Part shown: positions 26,132 to 36,919 of the stretch, in pieces
Layout: each line of letters begins with the position of its first letter
Numbering within the stretch: the stretch's first letter is position 1
Source: Annulohypoxylon bovei var. microspora
Lineage: Eukaryota > Ascomycota > Sordariomycetes > Xylariales > Hypoxylaceae
Direction: 5' to 3'
Assembly: GCA_022836615.1 (NCBI GenBank)
Contig: MU405240.1
Coordinates: 1-64,000 of the forward strand
DNA length: 64,000 bases
Position numbers and translations under genes: made by a program
Notes under the pieces: model-generated
Database searches by the model: none
Seen by the model: the letters and a program-made list of their open reading frames with translations, nothing else
Told to the model about the DNA's origin: nothing

Positions 26132-26682
26132 GGTGAATGAAGAGTGGAACTACGAATATCGCACTGTGGTCGGTATGTAGCAGTTGGCGGAGAAGATAAC
26201 AATATGCACGAAAAGTGGTTGGTATTCATTCCGGATAGCCCTCGACTCATCATTATTTGGTGTTAGGAGTTCTCTACTCATAGGCATAAAGGGGTGAGAT
26301 TCACTCGCCATGCGTTACGAAGTCCATATTAATATAGGTGAATATGCGATGATTATCAATATATATGTATCATCATATTGCGTTAGTTCCACTTATCTGT
26401 AGAGCATGTGCGAATAAGGTTATGCATTGAGTTGTATCGGACTTTGAGAAGACTACCTTGAGGATATTTCTCTTCATTATTAACATTTCCATCTAAGTAG
26501 ATGACTTAAACATATATAATTCTTACGACTTAGTTCAAGCCCGGTCGACACGACTGCCGCTACCGCTACCCCTTTTTCATATGCGCAGCAACGAAGTCGA
26601 TTTTTTTCTTCCTTTTCCTTTCCTTTCGCTATGCTCACATGTAATCCCTGCCTCTCTCTACCTATCTCTCTAGGTGTGCACT
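26132..26682. other. Convergent 3' spacer UBR1 / SWD3
   Basis: About 550 bp between two stop codons facing each other. It is A+T-rich with a pyrimidine run near 26600-26670. It probably holds both 3' UTRs; no open frame or repeat of note. Confidence 0.55.
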
Positions 26683-28293
26683 CTATTCCTCCTTTTTCAC
26701 ATCCTCGTCTTTGAGAGGCGATATACTTCCACTTACACCCCCATCAGCCCCACCCTCCGCATCCTTCGCCGCAATAGCAGCCACGCCATTAATCTTAGCC
26801 CCCGCTTCGGCCTCACCGTTCGCTATCCCCGGGCCGCGGTGCTTGTACACCTTGATGCGGCCGTCCTTGCCCGCGCTGACCATGGTGTCGCCGTGGACGT
26901 CGACCCAGAAGCAGACACCGTCGTGGGCGCCGTCGATGCGTTGGACGACCTCCTTCGTCTTGACGTCCCAGAGCACGACGGCACCGTCCTCGCTCGGCGC
27001 CGCAATAAACGCCATCGTGCTTCCGCCCTCGCTCCCGTCGGAAGGGGGGGAGGATACCGTACCGAAGCACCCACCGATGCTGAACCCGCTGTTCTGGTGG
27101 CCCTGGTATGTTTTCTTCACGGTGCCGGAGACGTAGTCCCAGAGCCGCAGGCACGAGTCCATGCTGAAGGCGAGCACGTACCGCCCGTTGGGCGCGAAAC
27201 ACACGGATGTCACGGGCGGGTTGTCTTCGTGGACGAGGGTTCGGAGGCATTGGCCCGTGGAGGTGTCCCATATTCGACTGTTTTGTAGATAGTCAGTTTA
27301 AGCTCCCCTCGTAGAATATAGTAGAACTCACGTCAACCCGTCCGTGCTACAACTAACCACCAGCGTCCCATCGCAGCAAAAATCGATTCCGCTCACGGGG
27401 TCGCTGTGGGCAGGCAGACTCCTCATCAGCCGGCCGGCACGCACGTCCCAGAGGAAGACGGCCTCGTCGTAGCTGCCGCTCGCCAGGATGTTGCCCTTGG
27501 GCGAGAAGGCGAGGCAGTAGACGTAGCTGTGGTGGCCGAGCAGCGGCTTGCCGGCGCGGGCGGGGCGGCCCGTGACGCGGTCCCACAGGCGGATGGCCTT
27601 GTCGTCGGACCCCGAGGCCAGCGTCTGGCTGTCGGGCGACCAGGCCACGGCCGAGACGCCCGCGGCGTGGCCCACCAGCGTGTCCGTGTGCTGCCCCGTC
27701 GACGCGTCCCAGATCCGCACCGTGCCGTCCGCCGACGACGACGCGATCCACCGCCCGTCCGGCGAGATCCGCACCTGCGAGATCCCGTTCGTGTGCCCCG
27801 CCAGCGCCATCCGCGCCACGTAGTGCGGCCGCACCGGCTGCCGCGCGGGAGGCGTGGAAGAGGCGGCGTCGTGCGCCGCGAGCGCGTCGTCGCGCAGCTG
27901 GCACCCCGGCGAGGGCGACCGGGACGAGGATCGCGAGCGCGATCGAGGGGATCGGGATCGTAGCTGCGAGCGGCTGGAGGACCGGCTCCCGGAGCTGGAG
28001 GGCGACGAGCGCAGACGTGAGCGCGTGCTGGACGGCGATATGCTGTGGCGCGAGCGGTCGCTCGAGTAGTAGTCGGTGTCTCGCCTCCGGCTCCTGCTTC
28101 GGCTTCGACTCCTGCTCGGGGTCATGGATGGGCTGTCGAGGGTCTTCTCGCGGATGGAGACGCGGAGGGTGTGCTTGTCGTCGGGCTTGTCCGGGGTGTC
28201 GTACTGTCGGGCGGGCGTGGAGTCGGTGCTGTCGTCGTAGACTTTGCGACGCTTGGTCGGGGGCCCGGGGGCGGTGGCGTCGACGCCAGACAT
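26683..28293 (-). CDS. SWD3: WD40 protein, SWD3/WDR5-like COMPASS subunit
   Basis: Two exons on the - strand, 28293-27332 and 27277-26683, encode 518 residues; the 54-bp intron splits the WD repeat that reads STDGL-T-RIWDTSTGQCLRTL. The start MSGVDATAPGPPTKRRK is preferred to a Met 12 codons upstream. Residues ~60-145 are rich in Arg-Ser dipeptides. From ~165 a seven-bladed WD40 propeller follows, with repeats LAGHTNGISQVRISPDGRWI, GHAAGVSAVAWSPDSQTLAS, GHHSYVYCLAFSPKGNILAS and so on, ending in the KTYQGHQNSGFSIGGCF repeat typical of WDR5/SWD3. The family scaffolds the Set1/COMPASS histone H3-K4 methyltransferase. The Lys/Glu-rich tail and the RS-rich extension are absent from animal WDR5. 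Assignment to SWD3 rather than another WD40 protein is likely but not certain. Confidence 0.88.
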
Positions 28294-29389
28294 GGTGTCT
28301 GTCCTTCTCGTCGTAAGGCGCCCAATCAATCAAATCCTTGTAGCTACTACTATCGAGTCCTCATGTGTGTCAAAAGCAAGGCTTCGATGGAAATTGGAAA
28401 CGCGAGCTTGGACAAAGTGCAGCGTATACAGATAGGAGATATCGCAGCCTCGCGTGCAAGTTTGAGAGGTTGACGATGATGGAATTCGACAAGGCTGAAT
28501 AGGTAGGAATTAAAATTTTGGTGGGTCTTCATAATAAGCTTAAATCTTTAATTGGGTAATCTAGTTATGAAATGCCCCGCTTTAATGCGTTTCCCAGCTT
28601 CCTAATGACGCTAATCTTTATCGTGCCTGACAAGGATACATAAGATTGATCAGGGGTCCGGGGACCTCACGGTGCGATACGGTGTAAGCAGGCACTGGCC
28701 GTGATAAAATCATCGGCTTCTTCGGCAGGTACTACCCCTTCTCAGGAATAAACCCCCGTCAATGACGATCTAGACAATTTCAATACAGGGGGAAACTGCG
28801 AGTTTAAAGTCTCCTATGCATGCAAGGATGGAAGGATGGAAGCTTTAATGAAGAAATTGGCGTGATCCCTGCAATTAACGATTTCCGATTCCCTACTTCC
28901 TACTTCCTACGTCGTACTTTATGCCAATTTCTTCCCCCATTGATCAAAGTTGCTCGCGTTATGCAAGTCTCACCAACCGTTGCTCATTGTTTCTTCCCCG
29001 CGAGTTCATGCGGAGTCTTCTCGTCTCCTTGTGAAACCAACGATTCACCTTGAGATTACCGATTTAAGGGCACTTTATCCTTTGATCATCTCTTCGTCGT
29101 CTCGAGTCCTCAGTCTCAAGGACAGGCCTAATAAGTATTAGTCCAGTAGACAAGTTTGGTTGAAAGGATCACCAAACCCAGTCAACACATGCTGCAATTG
29201 CGCAGGGGAAACAGTTTACGGCACATTAACGATCCGTTCCACTGTTCGTGTAGCCGTCTACTAACGGGGGCTGCCCACCGCTATTCTCTCTAAAGCATTC
29301 CAGCATAATAAGTACCTAGGCAGGGAAGAGAAAACGAAAGACCGAAGTCAGTCATCTGGAGGAAAGAAAGAAAAGCAGTAGAATCCAAG
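28294..29389. other. Divergent promoter region SWD3 / ISC1
   Basis: About 1.1 kb between two start codons pointing away from each other. Short frames at 28820-29140 show no family signature. A CCTAGG core lies at 29315, 70 bp before the ISC1 start. No repeat or RNA gene recognised. Confidence 0.55.
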
Positions 29390-31111
29390 ATGGACGAACT
29401 CCCCACCGAGCTCAACGTCATCACGCTGAATTGCTGGGGTCTCCTACACCTAAGCCAGCACCGCGCCGAGCGCCTTATTAATATTGGCCGTGAGCTCGCC
29501 GCCGCCGACCCAGCTCCGCACATCGTCGGGCTGCAAGAATGCTGGACGCAGGAGGACTATCAGAATATCCGGCGCGAGACCCGTTTCGTCCTGCCCTTCG
29601 GAAAATTCTACCACAGCGGCGTCTTCGGCGGCGGCCTCGCCATTCTGTCCAGATGGCCTATCGAAGAGAGTAGCATGGTCCAGTACTCTCTCAACGGCCG
29701 CCCGACCGCGTTTTACCGGGGCGACTGGTTCGTCGGCAAGGGGGTGGCCTGCGCGCGGGTCCGATACGGACCGGGGGACCGCGACATCGTTGAGGTTTTC
29801 AACACGCATACACATTCTATTTACGAGCACCCGCCCGATAAGACCGACAGCTACGCCGTCCAGCGGCTCGCGCAGTCCTGGGAGATGGCCAAGTTAGTTC
29901 GCGGCGCCGCAGAAAGGGGGCACCTAGCTATCGCGCTGGGTGATTTCAACGACGTACCGCTGTCGCTATCGTACCGCATGCTAACAGCCCACGCCCCGAT
30001 AAGAGATACGTGGAGGGTACTAAACCCGGGCTCATCTCTCGGCTCCGCGGTTCACGAGCTTGAGCGCGCGCGCCGGCAACCTATACCCTCCGCCGCGTTC
30101 AACCTGGCCGAGAACGGCGTCACGAGCAACAGCGTGTACAACACGTGGAGGTGGACCAAGTCCGACCAACGAGCACTAAGATCGGGCAAAGATCCCATGA
30201 TCGTGCCTCCGGATACGCCGGACCCGCGGGGCAAGCGGATCGACTACATATTCTTCTCACCGCAGGTCTCCTCGATAACAAACCCGCTGCTCCGAGAGCT
30301 CAACCAGGCGCGCGCGAGCCGCGACGTCGCCGAAAGCAGCACCAAGACCCGAGGCTGGGTCGTCAAGGACGCGCGCGTAGGCATGCTCGCGCGACACCCG
30401 GAGCTTGGGTGCTCTCTGAGCGACCACTTCTCGGTCGAAGCGACCCTCCTCCTGCACACGTCCGACTCCTCCCTCGCCACAACCTCCCCGAGCCGTCCCC
30501 CCTCCCCTCCATCACCACCCCCCATACGCCCCGACAGCTCTCACTCGCATCTCTCGGCCAAGAACCCGGGCACGCACCACCACGCGGCCTCGCTCCTAGC
30601 GCTCGAGCACGGGACGTACCTCTCCTCGCCCACGGGCTCCGAGGTGCGCGTGGCCTCGCGGCTCGAGCTGAGCCAGAGCTACGACGCGCAGCTGCGCGAC
30701 AGCGCGCGCGTGCTGCCGACCCTGCGCGGCGAGGGCCTGCCTTGCACCACCTACGACGACGTGCTGGCCCTCGTCCACGCCTACGTCGCGCGCGAGCGCT
30801 CCCAGCGCCGCTGGCGCCTCCTGCACTTCTTCTTCTGGGTCTGCGTCGTCGTCGCCTGCTACGTCGCCGTCTTCTTCGTGCAGCCCTGGCCCGGCCTCGC
30901 CTTCGCCTTCCTGGTCCTCAGCAGCCTCGGCTTCCTCGCCGGCGCCGTCGACGGCCTCATCGGCCTGCTCTTCTTCGGCTCCGAGATCAGGGCCCTGAAG
31001 GAGTTCGAGTGGGAGATCCGCAACGCGAAGGCTACGGCTAGCGGCGCGCACGGGCTGCGCGACGAGGAGGGGGTCGGTGGCGGTGATGGGGACGAGGAGA
31101 AGGTTTGGTGA
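29390..31111 (+). CDS. ISC1: Inositol phosphosphingolipid phospholipase C (neutral SMase)
   Basis: Single exon, 573 residues. It is an endonuclease/exonuclease/phosphatase-fold enzyme: NCWGL near residue 14, the metal-ligand Glu in VGLQECW (residue 50), the HTHS motif, GDFND at about 184-188 and the catalytic SDHFSVE at about 344. The stretch GDWFVGKGVA (about 110-120) is the P-loop-like element of yeast Isc1. Near the C-terminus two membrane spans (about 477-530, FFFWVCVVVACYVAVFF and a second) form a hairpin, as in Isc1, which is activated by anionic phospholipids through this region. It cleaves inositol phosphosphingolipids to ceramide. A Ser/Pro-rich linker separates the two parts. The 3' half is noticeably G+C-rich. 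Confidence 0.94.
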   Translation: MDELPTELNVITLNCWGLLHLSQHRAERLINIGRELAAADPAPHIVGLQECWTQEDYQNIRRETRFVLPFGKFYHSGVFGGGLAILSRWPIEESSMVQYSLNGRPTAFYRGDWFVGKGVACARVRYGPGDRDIVEVFNTHTHSIYEHPPDKTDSYAVQRLAQSWEMAKLVRGAAERGHLAIALGDFNDVPLSLSYRMLTAHAPIRDTWRVLNPGSSLGSAVHELERARRQPIPSAAFNLAENGVTSNSVYNTWRWTKSDQRALRSGKDPMIVPPDTPDPRGKRIDYIFFSPQVSSITNPLLRELNQARASRDVAESSTKTRGWVVKDARVGMLARHPELGCSLSDHFSVEATLLLHTSDSSLATTSPSRPPSPPSPPPIRPDSSHSHLSAKNPGTHHHAASLLALEHGTYLSSPTGSEVRVASRLELSQSYDAQLRDSARVLPTLRGEGLPCTTYDDVLALVHAYVARERSQRRWRLLHFFFWVCVVVACYVAVFFVQPWPGLAFAFLVLSSLGFLAGAVDGLIGLLFFGSEIRALKEFEWEIRNAKATASGAHGLRDEEGVGGGDGDEEKVW

Positions 31112-31531
31112 GGTTGGGTTTGGGTTTGGGTTTGGGTTTAGGTTTTGCTGTGGAAAGTGATACGATATAAATACCTATTTTTATTTTTCAATTTTTATTT
31201 TAGAACGAGGATATGATATACCTTTCTTTTTTGGGAAAAGGAATTACTTGTTATAAGGCATACACGGCTATAAGAAAGAGAAAGAGACGATGCAAGTCGT
31301 GTTGAAAGGCGGGTTATCTAGGTTTATGAACTTGTAATGATACCACGAAGACAATACAGGTTCCATATAGGGATACTGTTCTAATTCTAATTTTTCCGGC
31401 ATAACTGGAATAATCCAGTGGTCCCCATTTTCGATATCTCTCTTGTTGCTCCTCCCATACCAATTTCTTACCTAATCACAAGTTCTCGTTCCCACCGTTT
31501 CCGCCGTCCAAAACGCGACCCGAAGCCACTG
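31112..31531. other. Convergent 3' spacer ISC1 / kinase
   Basis: About 420 bp between the ISC1 stop and the kinase stop. It starts with a G-rich hexamer array (listed separately) and is otherwise A+T-rich, with T runs that could serve 3' end formation. No gene seen. Confidence 0.55.
31114..31145 (+). repeat. TTGGGT hexamer array, G-quadruplex motif
   Basis: Four tandem copies of TTGGGT followed by a TTAGGT variant. The G runs at 31116-31118, 31122-31124, 31128-31130 and 31134-31136 are separated by TTT, a perfect four-run G-quadruplex pattern on the ISC1 sense strand. It begins 2-4 nt after the ISC1 stop codon and so lies in the 3' UTR. It resembles but is not the usual fungal telomere repeat TTAGGG. 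Confidence 0.9.
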
Positions 31532-34409
31532 TCAGCCCGCACGGGCGTGATACCAAGCCCGATAGGAAGCCAGCTCAGCACTGTCACTCGTCTTTCCCTT
31601 CCCTTTGCCATCTTCCCTAACGTCCCAAGCTACAATCCCAAGGGGATTGCTCTCGTTCATGCGCTGATACGGGTATCCCATGAACGCGGTCTGCTTGCGC
31701 ACCTCCAGTACCGTCCCCTTTGTATTTCGATCCCTCAGCAGTCTATCGCGGGGCCGCTTCCGCTCGCGACGCCCATACCCCCGCACAAACGCCTTCATTG
31801 CTTCGCAGAGCCCTACGTCGGGCGCCATGGCTTCGATCTCGTGGTCCATTCGTTTGAGCTTGGCCGAGTCGTACGGTACCGACACAAATTGCCCGATAAC
31901 GCCACGTACGTGACGTGGAAACATGCCCAACTGCGCTTGCATTGCTGCTATCTTGTCGGGGCTTCTATAAGGTGCTATTCGGGGGAGCGGAGGACTAGGA
32001 AGCCCACTTGCAAGACTGCCCGCAGCCAAAGGATTTACCGACAACGACAACTCCTCCATCTCTGAGCTCGTCTCCGGCTCCGACTCCGACCAATCCGATA
32101 TTGGCTCCTCTTCATCAAAATAGTGTGTATCCTCACAGCCTGAGAGTTGTGGAACAAATGGCGGGGGAATTTGCTGTAGCCGGTCCCAGGGGATATCACG
32201 GAACCACTTATGTGCTTTGATATCTTCTCCGTCGTGAGGATATACCGCCCTTCCTGTCCAGTCTTGATAGCTGCGACGGTGTCGACCTCTTCCTAAGTGC
32301 GAGGGCTCCGGGATTGTGTCCCGATAACGATATCTTCTCGACGAAATACGATCTTCTTTTTCACAAATTAGGTTTGCAATAAGATCCATACATCGTCTAG
32401 AGACCACCGGACGAGGTGGGAAAGCGAATGTTTGTTTGTGGTTGACAATATTACGCTTCGTCTGCTGACGGCCGCCCTCATCCGATAGAAATGGGGTGTG
32501 GCCATATAGGCATTCATACAAAATGACGCCGACACTCCACTAATCGCATCTTGCATCATAGACACCCTCGCGGATGACTTCTGGGGCCATGTACTGGCTT
32601 GTTCCTACGCAAGATCTAGCCGCACTGCGATTGCCGCACCTATTGCGCCAATTCAAGAGTGGTTCGTCTGGTAATGCCGGCGATGAGGTTAAGTGTGGTG
32701 GACGGCGCTCATGCTTCTGCATCGCCTGAGCTACACCCTGAGCCCACTTGACCGAGCCCTGTAAGCCTTCGGCGCGATCGATTGCATCTCCATCTACTGG
32801 TATGCCGAATCTCTGTAGCAAGCTGTACCGCTGGGTGTGGTAGTAGCTAGTGTCGTGCGACCAGTGACCATCGAAAGCTAGACCAAAGTCAGAGATCTTC
32901 AAATGGCCAGATGCGGAAATGAGGAAATTGTCCGGCTTGATATCACGGTGTATACACCGCAAGGAGTGTGCTTCCTCGATACACAAGATCATCTCAGCAA
33001 TATAAAATTTAGCGACCGGTTCATTGAGAATGTTTTCTCGGATAAGAAGGCCGAGAAAGTCACCCCCAGGCATATAATCCATGACAAGATATAAATTAGC
33101 AGAATCCTGAAAACTGGTGACCAAAGACACGATCCTATAGTCGTATTTATTAGCCTTGTGTCTTGGTGGAGACAAGGTATAGAAACGAACCACTTCGAGC
33201 CTTCTGAAGCAACTAGGAAGTCCCGTTCGGCACGCAAATGAGCCTCTTGGCTCGTCCGTAGCATTGCTGATTTTCGAATCACTTTCATGGCATATACTCG
33301 TTTATCTCCGGGTACGTCGTGCCTGAGATCACCCAGTTTGGCCTTCTCGCGAACGAGCCTGACAACACCAAAGCTTCCTTTTCCGAGAATCTTCAAGACT
33401 TCATAACTGTCGGCGAGTTGGTTATGTTTCCTTTGCACAGCGCCAATACTTTTCGCCTTCAAAACACGGCTTTCGCGGAGATGGATAGTCTCTTGCTTGT
33501 AAAACTTCCGACGTCTAGCAGCCTTCTCTGCTTCTGTCATACCACTGCCGTGGTACAACTCTCCTTCTAGGTAACGCCGGCGAAGAGAACGGGGGCTAGG
33601 CTTTGAGAGCTGTTCGTTATAATAAGTCTCAAGGAATACTTTTGCAGCCGCAGCTCGCTCCACGGTTATAATTGTCGGAGATGTTAAATCGATAGCTGTT
33701 TCTTGAATTGTTGTCAGGTTTGACTCAGGGATTGGGGTAGTTGTCTCCTGCTCCTCGTCACGGATTACTGTAACAGTTTTATCTCCTAAGGTATTCTCCC
33801 GCTTAGACTCGAATGAAGTCTTGCCGGTGGTGCCAGTTCCAGCAGTTCCTCCAGTCCCAATAGTTTGACCGGACGATTTACCGCTGGAAGTCGTGTTACT
33901 GTTGCTATACGAATTACCACCAGAATTTGAGGAGACAACAGCCTCAGGAGGGCGGAGAGAATCATTAGCAGCTCTCTCCATGGACCCAAAGGATGGTCTA
34001 GATTTGGATCGAATTCGATGAATAACCGTGACAGAGGCGCCAAAGGGACTCCTGAGAAACGGCATTGACATCTTCCTGAACCGTCGACGCGTCGGGGATG
34101 ATTCTCCGTTAAAAGTGGGCGAGGGTGCCGGCCATGTCGCAGGTTCCTTAACGGAGTTACTAGAGTCTGAAGCTATAATTAGAAATGTCGAGCACGATGT
34201 GTTCTGTTGGTCTAGGGAAACCTACTGCCATTCGTTAATGAGCGTAGCACAGACAAGATTCGCGAACCACGTCGTCTGAGTTTTCGAGAAGGCTCGCCTC
34301 TCTCAGGCATGGATAAGGGAGTGTAAGATGGTGTAGCCAACGGGGAAAGCCCATCTTCTAGCGGGAGAGTTAGCGTGCTGCCCATCACTTGCAGCTCGTG
34401 TGTGGTCAT
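31532..34409 (-). CDS. NDR-like AGC Ser/Thr kinase, interrupted by in-frame TAG
   Basis: Three exons (34409-34226, 34172-33191, 33134-31532) give one frame of 922 codons before the final stop, with one internal TAG at codon 587. Intron 1 is 53 bp (GTAGGT...TAG); intron 2 is 56 bp with a weak donor GTTCGT but restores the motif SK-W-IVSLVTSFQ exactly. After a Ser/Thr-rich leader of ~310 residues come the Gly loop GKGSFGVV (~324), YAMKVIRKS (Lys ~357), HRDIKPDN (Asp ~453), DFG (~471), a long insert before the APE motif (a mark of the NDR/LATS group), and the tail PPFVPQLSGCEDTHYF. The TAG stands where the family has the first Trp of CDWWSVG. Downstream sequence stays in frame and conserved. It is either a recent null allele or a sequence error. 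It is not the canonical COT1/Orb6; orthology is unresolved. Confidence 0.85.
32540..32542 (-). other. In-frame amber codon in kinase subdomain IX
   Basis: Reading on the - strand, codons run TGC GAT TAG TGG AGT GTC GGC. NDR-type kinases have Cys-Asp-Trp-Trp-Ser here, so the codon was almost certainly TGG. The change is G-to-A on the coding strand, which is C-to-T at 32541 on the + strand followed by A, i.e. CpA to TpA. No GT-AG intron can remove it without deleting conserved residues. Confidence 0.9.
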
Positions 34410-35243
34410 GCTGGCAATTCATTGGTGGCGTCTACTATATCAGCTAGAATCCAAGAAGGACTGTTTCAATAGAAATGATATCAAATAACTTCGCCTGGGC
34501 CCCGTTGGATAATCTAACATAACGGGCCCAGGCTACCATCTAGGGGTATTGTCTCTGTTGGGAATTAGATGGCGGTGATGTAAGATTATAATATTATAAG
34601 AATATGAATAGAGGTTCTAGTCAAAATAGATTGGGGTTATGAGCCTTCGGGTAAGGGGGTAGTTTCCTAATATACCTACCTAGGTATGTATGTCACCTAC
34701 CTTCGTTTATTAACCTTCTCGAGATAGAGATGGAGCGACCAACTCCTCAAACATAGTTTTAACTCCTCTTTCTCTTATCGTGTCGCACTTACCAATACAT
34801 TATAGCACCAACTACCTATACTTAGGTAGATAGGAGATACATGCAATTCGTGCCACTGTTGAAACATGTCACGGTCACACGGCTCACTTAAGGAACACAT
34901 CGAATTTACTAATTTTGGCTTGACCATTGGTATTGTAACTACCTACAGGAAGCCCCAGAATCATTTATACGAGAGGATAACCAACCTCCCTTTCATTTTT
35001 TACGCCTATGATGCAATGTAGACCTCGTCATCCCTTGTGACAGCATCTGCTTCCCGCGTCCGAACGACGCCAGATCTTCGCAGACCCACGCAGGTCGGAG
35101 ACCTCACAGTGCATGATTAGGAGACCCATCAACAACTCATACCGGAGACTTGACCGAAAAGACCAATAATAGAGTTACAACCAACCAGAGTGGTATCTGC
35201 AAATAAGGAGACGGTAAGGAGAGGTATTCGGTGGACGGCATGA
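34410..35243. other. Intergenic spacer, kinase promoter / FKBP 3' end
   Basis: About 830 bp between the kinase start and the FKBP stop, both genes on the - strand. It has one ACCTAGGT palindrome at 34678 inside a run of ACCT repeats. Short frames near 35130-35390 are shadows. Nothing else recognised. Confidence 0.55.
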
Positions 35244-36919
35244 TTATTTGATCGCCAATAACTTGATGTCGAAGACCAACGTGCTGTTTCCAGGAATGCC
35301 GGGTTGCGCTTTGCTGCCGTAGGCAAGGCCGGCCGGGATAGTGAGACGACGCTCTCCACCCACGGACATGCCCTGAACACCGACATCCCATCCCTTGATG
35401 ACCTCTCCTTTGCCTACCGAGAAGCTAAAAGGCTTTCCTTTCTTGTTGGCTATTTTCTCGTTAGTGAATGTTTCCATATACCTCTTCCTAGATTTAAGAC
35501 TTACCATCGAAGACCTTGCCGTTCTGAAGCTTGCCGATGTATCGGACCTCGACCTTGTTACCCTTCTTAGCAACGCGACCGGAGCCGAGCTTGCGGTCGT
35601 CAACGGTGACGCCCTGAACAACCTTCACACCGAGGCTAGCTCCCTTCTCTGCGGCGGCAGCCGAGCCAGTGGGGCCTTGTTCAAGGTTCTTGGCGAATTG
35701 CACCTTCTTGTCGCCCTTGGATTCAGCCTTGGCCTCCTCCTTAGCAGCAACCGCCTCACCCTTGTTGTTCTTCAGCTTCTTTTGCTGCTTCTTACTGAGC
35801 TTAGTCTCCGCGGCCTTGGCCATTAGATCATCAAGACCCTCGGTCTCGTCTTCAGCAGGACGCTTCTTGCCCTTCTTGGTCTCGGCTTTCACCAACTTGG
35901 GGGCCTCCTCCTCCTCAGACTCTACCTCTGTGACACGAGGGTCCTGGAGACCATCGAGTTCGTCCACTTCAGAGTCGTCGGTGTCATAATCCTCCTCCAA
36001 GCCCTCCAAGCCATAATCATCATCATCTTCGTCCTCATCGTCAGATGAGGTAGGCTCGTCAGAGATAACGTAGTTGCCAGTCAGGTGAATAGTGTGGGTT
36101 CCCTTGACCATGAAGTACACCTCCTCATCGGGAGCAATGGTGATATCGAGGGTTTGCTGGTAGTTCTTCGGAGTAGGTTAGCATATGGTCGATAATATGA
36201 GATAGGGAAGACATACGCGTTCAGTATCGAGGGTGCACACAACGAGCTCCTCAAGTTCCAAATCCTCAGATCCGACGCTGTCGTCGTCATCTTCGTCATC
36301 ACTGGAAGTGGCAGGCTCTTTGCCCTTCTTGCTAACCTTGACGCCGTTAAGCTTAGCGTCATCACCCATCTCCTCGTCAGAATCTTCCTCTTGCTTGGCA
36401 GCTTGGATGAGCTTCTGAAGAGCAGCGGCCTGTCGAGCTCGCTTCGACTTGGAGGGATCGCTAGGACCACCGTTGGGCTCGTCATCGTCGTCATCGTCAT
36501 CATCATCATCTTCGTCAGATGAGCCGCCCATTAGCTGATCAAGGTATTCATCATCTAGCTCATCGTCGAGGGAGGGTCGGCGGCGGATGATCTTCAAGGT
36601 AGCACGCGGGACGGTGGGGATATTGCCCTCCTCGTCAGCTTCGGGCGCCTCGGTCGGGTCGAGGGCGGCCATGGTGATGCGATACTGCAGGTTCCATATT
36701 AGCGACTAAAAATTTGACCGAGGCGCAGGATACATTGCCGCGACAGGGTGGGGAAATTTTGTGCGATAGAAAGGATCATTTGTGTAAAATAGCAATGTAA
36801 AGATTTATATGAAATGAACTTACGGCAGCGCCTTGAATGGCTTCTTCCTGCATGGCAGGAACCATGATGCCATGCGCCGGGACCTCAAGCCCATAGAGGG
36901 CGATAGGCAGAATAGTCAT
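35244..36919 (-). CDS. FPR4: Nucleolar FKBP prolyl isomerase (FPR3/FPR4 type)
   Basis: Four exons on the - strand (36919-36824, 36684-36217, 36165-35505, 35449-35244) encode 476 residues; all junctions are GT-AG and restore family motifs. The first exon (MTILPIALYGLEVPAHG) and YRITMAALDP start the nucleoplasmin-like domain, which carries two acidic Asp/Glu tracts and ends in YFMVKGTHTIHLTGNYV. A Lys/Glu-rich middle follows. The C-terminal FKBP domain (about 370-476) has the KVFDANKKGKPFSF join created by the third splice, then GKGEVIKGWDVGVQGMSVGG and IPAGLAYG. Yeast Fpr3/Fpr4 are nucleolar histone chaperones whose isomerase acts on histone H3 prolines. The branch point CACTAAC in intron 3 is clear. 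Confidence 0.94.

Noticed and set aside
26674..28473. Long open frames on + opposite SWD3
   Set aside because: They mirror the G+C-rich third codon positions of the WD40 gene on the - strand.
32540..32563. A GT...AG interval of about 24 bp ending at the kinase TAG, as a possible micro-intron
   Set aside because: It is far below any known intron size and removing it would delete the conserved residues just before the Trp.
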